Source: CAYUUR01 sp964510235 (GTDB taxonomy: Bacteria > Patescibacteriota > Saccharimonadia > Saccharimonadales > CAYUUR01). From it: a stretch of 19,133 bases of DNA. How positions within the stretch are numbered: the stretch's first letter is position 1; each line of letters begins with the position of its first letter. A program made the translations under genes and the position numbers. Below, piece by piece: positions 15,198 to 19,133 of the stretch. Location: NCBI GenBank assembly GCA_964510235.1, contig CAZEBF010000018.1, forward strand, positions 1 to 19,133, given 5' to 3'. The notes under the pieces were generated by a model that saw only the letters and a program-made list of their open reading frames with translations, made no database searches and was not told where the DNA came from.

Positions 15198-16670
15198 ATG
15201 GCTTATAATGTACAAACTATTTCGCGTCAGATCTATAACGCTATCAGCTCAAATCGAACAACCTGGCTCATTATTGCCTTATTTGTAGCACAGTGTGTAT
15301 GGCTGGCATTTACTATGCTGTATCCGAGTCCCTATGACGAGAGTTACCACTATGCACTCATCGATTTATACACGAATCAGTACGGCCCATTCGTCTCTGA
15401 GCAACCCGATAGTGTTGCTGCATTAGGAGATATAACAAGGAATGCTTCTTTCCTTTTCCACTACCTCCTTAGCTTTCCTGCACGCATTCTTGGCTACATC
15501 ATTCAGGGAAACTCTCTTATTGTGTTGCTTCGCATCATCAATATTGCTTTTGTTGCAAGCGGTCTCTTTATTTTTGTGCGACTTTTCCGACGCATTGGAG
15601 CCACAAGAGGTGTTATTAATATCACCTTGCTTGCCGTTATCATGATCCCGATATTTTCACTTACCGCCGCTACGATTAATTACGATAATCTGCTCTTCCT
15701 GCTCGTCGCAGTGTCGTTACTGCTTGCCCAAGACCTATATGTGAAGAGAGGCAATATGTTTTCTAGATTGGCGCTTCTTGTATTGGTTTCGATGAGCGCC
15801 TTGATGGTTAAGTTCACCTTCCTACCATTTATTGCGGCAATATTTGGATTCTTGTTTTACCACTTTCTCTCAAATCGTACGACCTACTTAACTACCTTTA
15901 AAAGGCATGCTCGCAAAGTATCAGTTACTCAAAAGACCCTTTTTGCGCTTGCGACATGCCTACTAATATTTTGCGGAGTCATGACATACGGTGTAAATAT
16001 TGTTCAGTATCAGAAAATAACCCCCCGCTGTGAGCAGGTCCAACCCGTGTCGGTTTGTAGTCAGTCCTACGTTTGGTCGAGGGAGAAGCGCATCCAAAGT
16101 GAGCCAAAAGCGACGTCCTACGATCCAGTGAGGTATACACTTTACTACTGGCTAGACAGTATGTCTAACAACGCAGTAAGCACAGGTGCAAACACAAGTG
16201 AGGGCGGTTTTGACGCCGCAGCAAGTCCAATAATTCTTTACTATGCAATGTGGTTCTATTTAATGACGGGAATTGTTCTCTTCTTGTGTTTTGCAAGAGA
16301 AATTGCAAGGAAGCACAAGATTGGACTGATACTAACGGTGTTGATAGTCTATTCCTTCATTGTTTGGCTATATTTATACCAATCATACTCATCACTTGGT
16401 TCCGCACTAGCTTTGCAGCCAAGGTATCTTCTGCCTGTAATCCCAATATTCCTACTGTTTGCAACTTGGGCGTGGGCACGCTTACTTCGTAATCACGTAA
16501 CCATCGGGGTTGCGTGTATACTTATCGCCATACTTCTTCTCTTGCAGGGAGGGGGCATACTGACTTATCTTGTATCTAGTAAGCCAACTTGGTACTTTCA
16601 AGTCAGAATTGTGAAACAACTTAATTACAAAGCACAAAGAGCCGCAGAACAGATTATTATCGGTCGGTGA
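15198..16670 (+). CDS. GT-C family integral membrane glycosyltransferase (PMT/DUF2142-like)
   Basis: A 490-residue protein with roughly ten or eleven hydrophobic helices. The first extracytoplasmic loop has YPSPYDESYHYALID (42-56), the acidic motif where GT-C enzymes bind the polyprenyl-phosphate sugar, and there is an AATINYDNLLF segment (157-167). A large loop lies at about residues 272-335 (rich in charged residues and two cysteines). Near the end is LQPRYLLPVIPIFLLF, comparable to the Q-x-R-Y-L-x-P signature of DUF2142/PMT proteins. It would transfer a sugar outside the membrane to a glycan, lipid or protein acceptor. ATG 15198 is the only reasonable start, since the next in-frame Met is residue 40. 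It shares its divergent promoter region with the surface-protein operon. The following DPM1-like GT2 is a candidate supplier of the lipid-linked sugar. Confidence 0.85.
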   Translation: MAYNVQTISRQIYNAISSNRTTWLIIALFVAQCVWLAFTMLYPSPYDESYHYALIDLYTNQYGPFVSEQPDSVAALGDITRNASFLFHYLLSFPARILGYIIQGNSLIVLLRIINIAFVASGLFIFVRLFRRIGATRGVINITLLAVIMIPIFSLTAATINYDNLLFLLVAVSLLLAQDLYVKRGNMFSRLALLVLVSMSALMVKFTFLPFIAAIFGFLFYHFLSNRTTYLTTFKRHARKVSVTQKTLFALATCLLIFCGVMTYGVNIVQYQKITPRCEQVQPVSVCSQSYVWSREKRIQSEPKATSYDPVRYTLYYWLDSMSNNAVSTGANTSEGGFDAAASPIILYYAMWFYLMTGIVLFLCFAREIARKHKIGLILTVLIVYSFIVWLYLYQSYSSLGSALALQPRYLLPVIPIFLLFATWAWARLLRNHVTIGVACILIAILLLLQGGGILTYLVSSKPTWYFQVRIVKQLNYKAQRAAEQIIIGR

Positions 16671-16689
16671 TAACTAATCAGCAATACTA

Positions 16690-16701
16690 TTCGCTAGCGA
16701 A
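16690..16701. repeat. 12-bp perfect palindrome TTCGCTAGCGAA in the intergenic gap
   Basis: A perfect palindrome lies 20 bp after the GT-C stop. It is not followed by a T-run on either strand, so it is more like a protein-binding site than a terminator. Chance is possible. Confidence 0.3.
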
Positions 16702-16708
16702 CTACCGG

Positions 16709-16722
16709 TTCAGATTTCTGAA
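16709..16722. repeat. inverted repeat TTCAGA-TT-TCTGAA
   Basis: Six-bp perfect arms with a 2-bp centre lie 7 bp beyond the previous palindrome and upstream of the candidate promoter for the GT2 gene at 16788. The loop is too short for an RNA hairpin to be the main function. It could be an operator. Confidence 0.3.
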
Positions 16723-16743
16723 AAATCAATCACTTCAGCATAC

Positions 16744-16771
16744 CTTCTTAAGATGATAAGATACTAAGAAG
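16744..16771. promoter_or_regulatory. inverted repeat around a candidate extended -10 promoter
   Basis: Arms CTTCTTA (16744-16750) and TAAGAAG (16765-16771) flank TGATAAGAT, which reads as an extended -10 element (TG at 16754-16755, TAAGAT at 16757-16762). The predicted transcript would start near 16769 and include the good AGAGGA ribosome site at 16774-16779 before ATG 16788. The -35 region is weak. The arms are AT-rich, so the symmetry may be chance. Confidence 0.3.
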
Positions 16772-16787
16772 AAAGAGGATCATCATA

Positions 16788-17759
16788 ATGAAGCTAATTG
16801 TATTTTCTATATGTAAGAACGAGTCTGAGACAATCGGAAAAGTCCTCGACCTTATTCCTCAACGCATTCCAGGAATATCAGAAATTCAAAAGTGGGTAAT
16901 TGACGACGGTAGTACTGATAATACAAGCGAAATCGCTAGAAAACATGGTGCGCAAACTACTTCTGATGGACAGCAAAAACGCCTGGCAATCCGTTTCCGC
17001 GAAATGGTAGACATTGCTCTAGAAAACGGTGCAGACATCGTGGTTAACATTGATGGTGACCTGCAGTTTGATCCTAAAGAAATTCCCAAGCTGGTTGAGC
17101 CAATTGTTCAGGACCGTGCTGACTTTGTAGCGGCCGATCGATTCACCGTGAACGGCAAGAAACAGCGACCGCAAAACATGCCAGCTGGCAAGTATTATGG
17201 CAACCAACTTGGTGCCTGGATTGTTGGCAAGCTAAGTAACCAGAAGTTTAATGATGTGACATGCGGTTTTCGGGCGTACAATCGGGCCGCACTCATGGTG
17301 CTGAACACTAACGGCACGTACACCTATACACAGGAATCATTCCAAGTTTTAGCAATGAAACGAATGCGCATAGAAGCGATGCCGGTTAAAGTAACGTACT
17401 TTAAGGGTAGAAAGTCCCGTGTTGTAACGAACATATTTACTTATGTCGGCACTAGCGCGATTAGTATTTTGCGATCTTACCGTGACTTTGCACCGCTGCG
17501 ATTCTTTGGCTGGCTTGGCTTTATACCGTTTTTGATTGGCTTTATATGTACGGCAATCTTCTTAGGTCACTGGGTTGTGGTTGGAAGTTTTAGCCCATTT
17601 AAGTTCTTGGGCTTTAGTGGCATTTACTTCCTGACCCTTGCAATTATTTTCTGGGCACTAGGACTGCTAGCCGATATGCTTAGCAGGATGCTTAATAATC
17701 AAGAAAAGATTCTAGAAAATGTCAGACAAATCCGCTGGTCAGACAAGCACAAGAAATAA
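16788..17759 (+). CDS. DPM1-like GT2 glycosyltransferase with C-terminal membrane helices
   Basis: A 323-residue protein. The N-terminus reads MKLIVFSICKNESETIGKVL, then the donor-site motif VIDDGSTDNT (37-46) and NIDGDLQFDP (87-96), which provides the metal-binding aspartates. DVTCGFRAYNR at about 160-170 matches the conserved segment of dolichyl- and polyprenyl-phosphate sugar synthases. Two long hydrophobic segments follow the catalytic domain (roughly 243-265 and 273-300), and the tail is charged. ATG 16788 has a strong AGAGGA site 8 nt upstream. It probably charges a polyprenyl phosphate with a sugar for the GT-C enzyme encoded just upstream. It differs clearly from the GtrB-like protein at 9451, so it likely handles another sugar. 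The next gene starts 41 bp before this one ends. Confidence 0.9.
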   Translation: MKLIVFSICKNESETIGKVLDLIPQRIPGISEIQKWVIDDGSTDNTSEIARKHGAQTTSDGQQKRLAIRFREMVDIALENGADIVVNIDGDLQFDPKEIPKLVEPIVQDRADFVAADRFTVNGKKQRPQNMPAGKYYGNQLGAWIVGKLSNQKFNDVTCGFRAYNRAALMVLNTNGTYTYTQESFQVLAMKRMRIEAMPVKVTYFKGRKSRVVTNIFTYVGTSAISILRSYRDFAPLRFFGWLGFIPFLIGFICTAIFLGHWVVVGSFSPFKFLGFSGIYFLTLAIIFWALGLLADMLSRMLNNQEKILENVRQIRWSDKHKK

Positions 17760-18852
17760 CCAAGCTAAGCCAATAAAAGTTGGCTATGTTCTAGCATACC
17801 GCGACAACCGGTACATTCGAACAGCGGTCCTGACACGGGCAATTGCCTTGTCGCCGCGTCTAGAGCTTTTAACTGCCATCAACCAAACTAAAGGCTTCTT
17901 GCGCTACGCAGATACTACCCTCAGACTCATTAAGCTCCGTGTCACTGCCAGACCGGATGTGTACATATTTGGTTTTCGGAGCCACGAGTCTTTTTGGTTA
18001 TTTAGGATTATAACTATAGGTAAGCCAGTTATTTTTGACGAGTTTATCAATATGCAAAACTCATTAGTCACTGAGAAATCAGTCATAAAACCAAAAGGGG
18101 TAGGGGCAAAGTTTGCTAAGTGGTACGTGCGGTCGCTGCACCGTGCTTCACACCTAATATTGACCGACACAAAACTTCACGCCGAAAGTTCTAGCCGTGA
18201 ATATGGCACAGGCATAGAAAAGTTTAAGCCGCTGTATGTAGGCTGTGACGAGCAATTGTTTTACCCCCGCAAGACGCAGAGGAATTCAAAACTACAAGTA
18301 TTCTTTTACGGTAACGTCGAGGCTTTGCACGGCCTTAACCACATTCTGGGGGCAATTCAACGTCTTAATAATGATCAATACGAGTTTACAATTATTGGTG
18401 GACGAGGCAAGCCCGAGGTGAAAGCGGCTATAGATGCTGTCCAAAAAGCAGCTCCAAAAGCAGTCATCAATTATATTGAGTGGGTACCAATTGAAGAACT
18501 CCCTGATAGAATTGCGGCGGCAGATATTTGTCTTGGTGGCCCTTTTGGCGATACTGCTCAGGCCCGAGTGGTGATTACTGGTAAAACCTTCCAGTTTTTG
18601 GCCATGGGGAAGCCCGCCATAATTGGTACAATTGAGCAGGAAAGCGGTTTTGTTGATCGCAAGAACTGCTTGCTCGTACGCCAAGGTTCGTCAGAAGCAA
18701 TCGCAGATCAGCTTGCCTGGGCAGCCGCACATAAATCAAAGCTCGCTGATATTGGAGCAGAAGCAAGAGAACTGTTCGATCGTCGCTTCTCGACTTCAGT
18801 CATAAGCAAGGAACTAGAAAGTATAATCATTGAGGCAACACAGAAGATATGA
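17719..18852 (+). CDS. GT4-like glycosyltransferase (GT-B fold)
   Basis: A 377-residue protein with two Rossmann-like halves. The N-terminal half opens IKVGYVLAYRDN (19-30). The C-terminal half runs from about 193 with VFFYGNVEALHGLNHILGAI (194-213), YEFTIIGGRG (221-230), NYIEWVPIEELPDRIAAADI (251-270), GGPFGDT (273-279) and KTFQFLAMGKPAII (289-302). This order of motifs is that of GT4 retaining glycosyltransferases. The residue before the LAMGKP turn, often glutamate in GT4, is glutamine here (Q292). The start overlaps the preceding gene by 41 bp. No later ATG/GTG/TTG suits the first strand, so ATG 17719 is kept despite only a weak purine-rich AAGAAAAG upstream. The stop overlaps the next start as ATGA. 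Sugar and acceptor are unknown. Confidence 0.87.
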   Translation: MSDKSAGQTSTRNNQAKPIKVGYVLAYRDNRYIRTAVLTRAIALSPRLELLTAINQTKGFLRYADTTLRLIKLRVTARPDVYIFGFRSHESFWLFRIITIGKPVIFDEFINMQNSLVTEKSVIKPKGVGAKFAKWYVRSLHRASHLILTDTKLHAESSSREYGTGIEKFKPLYVGCDEQLFYPRKTQRNSKLQVFFYGNVEALHGLNHILGAIQRLNNDQYEFTIIGGRGKPEVKAAIDAVQKAAPKAVINYIEWVPIEELPDRIAAADICLGGPFGDTAQARVVITGKTFQFLAMGKPAIIGTIEQESGFVDRKNCLLVRQGSSEAIADQLAWAAAHKSKLADIGAEARELFDRRFSTSVISKELESIIIEATQKI

Positions 18853-19133
18853 AAAAAATCACCATACAACTCATTTATCGCAGCTATAAGCCACTACACA
18901 AAATTCACCAGTCATTGATTGAGAATCCACCTGCAGAAGTCAGTTTTGTTGTTCCAAAAACTCAACAACGGTTCAGTAAACTGTTTCCGCTGTACCGTAA
19001 AGTTCGCTACTACAAGTTAGGACGCGTCCTCATTGCTTGGTTTGAAAAACTCTTCTTTGCCCAAAAAACCACCGAGACCAAACAACATATCGACCTGTAC
19101 CAGTACATCAATATGTCCGACCCAAAACCACCG
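18849..19133 (+). CDS. unidentified protein, N-terminal part only (possible GT4 N-terminal domain; runs off right edge)
   Basis: ATG at 18849 overlaps the previous stop (ATGA) and opens a frame of 95 codons to the window end. The protein begins MKKITIQLIYRSYKPLHKIH and continues with a basic, aromatic-rich stretch (LFPLYRKVRYYKLGRVLI) and a region ending DLYQYINMSDPKPP. The opening strand and the place right after a GT4 gene suggest another glycosyltransferase with a GT-B N-terminal half, but no diagnostic motif falls inside the visible part. The tight overlap shows that it belongs to the same transcript as the two genes before it. Confidence 0.75.
   Translation, partial: MKKITIQLIYRSYKPLHKIHQSLIENPPAEVSFVVPKTQQRFSKLFPLYRKVRYYKLGRVLIAWFEKLFFAQKTTETKQHIDLYQYINMSDPKPP

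Noticed and set aside
16657..16673. TTATC-GGTCGGT-GATAA stem at the end of the GT-C gene
   Set aside because: The stem is five AT-rich pairs without a T-tract; too weak to call a terminator or regulatory hairpin.
18292..18684. A minus-strand open frame of 130 codons
   Set aside because: It is opposite the C-terminal half of the GT4-like gene, which has consistent family motifs; the antisense product shows none.
1..19133. CRISPR array, tRNA/rRNA genes, insertion sequence or prophage
   Set aside because: No regularly spaced DNA repeats, no RNA-gene-like cloverleaf or rRNA signature, and no transposase or integrase motifs were seen; the sequence is almost fully coding for envelope functions.

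Overview
This window is a surface-polysaccharide and protein/lipid-glycosylation locus from a bacterium with moderate-to-low GC and standard stop codons (TAA and TGA both end genes; several TGA stops overlap the next start, so TGA is not recoded). Three things point, as inference only, to a Candidate Phyla Radiation / Patescibacteria genome, most likely Saccharibacteria-like: tight packing, GTG/TTG starts inside overlaps, and a large secreted protein with a lytic-transglycosylase-like head followed by a long repeat array. No rRNA, tRNA or housekeeping marker is present to settle the taxonomy.

Layout. (1) Positions 1-737, minus strand: the start of a GT2 glycosyltransferase that runs off the left edge, divergent from the rest. 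(2) Positions 778-7711, plus strand, tightly overlapping: an ABC-transporter glycan exporter (Wzm-like permease, then a Wzt-like ATPase with a C-terminal carbohydrate-binding domain), a methyltransferase ending in a coiled coil, a 1046-residue three-module glycosyltransferase (GT2, degenerate GT2-like, GT4/WsaF-like), and a second methyltransferase with a four-cysteine N-terminus. This reads as synthesis, possible methyl capping and export of a glycan. (3) Positions 7730-11672, plus strand: a GtrA-like flippase fused to a DUF2142-like GT-C membrane glycosyltransferase, a GtrB-like polyprenyl-phosphate glycosyltransferase, and an FAD-dependent amine-oxidase-like protein starting with TTG. Together these resemble a GtrA/GtrB/Gtr lipid-linked sugar system. 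(4) Positions 11676-15094, minus strand, converging on the previous block with a 3-bp gap: a 182-residue membrane-anchored protein and, overlapping it by 4 nt, the 957-residue secreted protein with about twelve units of about 55 residues. (5) Positions 15198-19133, plus strand: a second GT-C membrane glycosyltransferase, a DPM1-like GT2 with C-terminal membrane segments, a GT4-like glycosyltransferase, and the first 95 residues of a further protein running off the right edge.

The intergenic gaps are short; none exceeds 120 bp. The 103-bp divergent gap at 15095-15197 holds a perfect 8-bp inverted repeat and promoter-like boxes lying very close to both start codons. The 117-bp gap at 16671-16787 holds three small inverted repeats. 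No convincing Rho-independent terminator, tRNA, CRISPR array or insertion sequence was seen.

How the genes may work together (inference): cytoplasmic glycosyltransferases build a glycan, the methyltransferases may modify its end, and the Wzt C-terminal domain may recognise that end before export. The GtrB/GtrA/GT-C set adds sugars outside the membrane from a polyprenyl-phosphate carrier. The embedded minus-strand operon encodes surface proteins that would sit among, or process, the envelope those glycans decorate.
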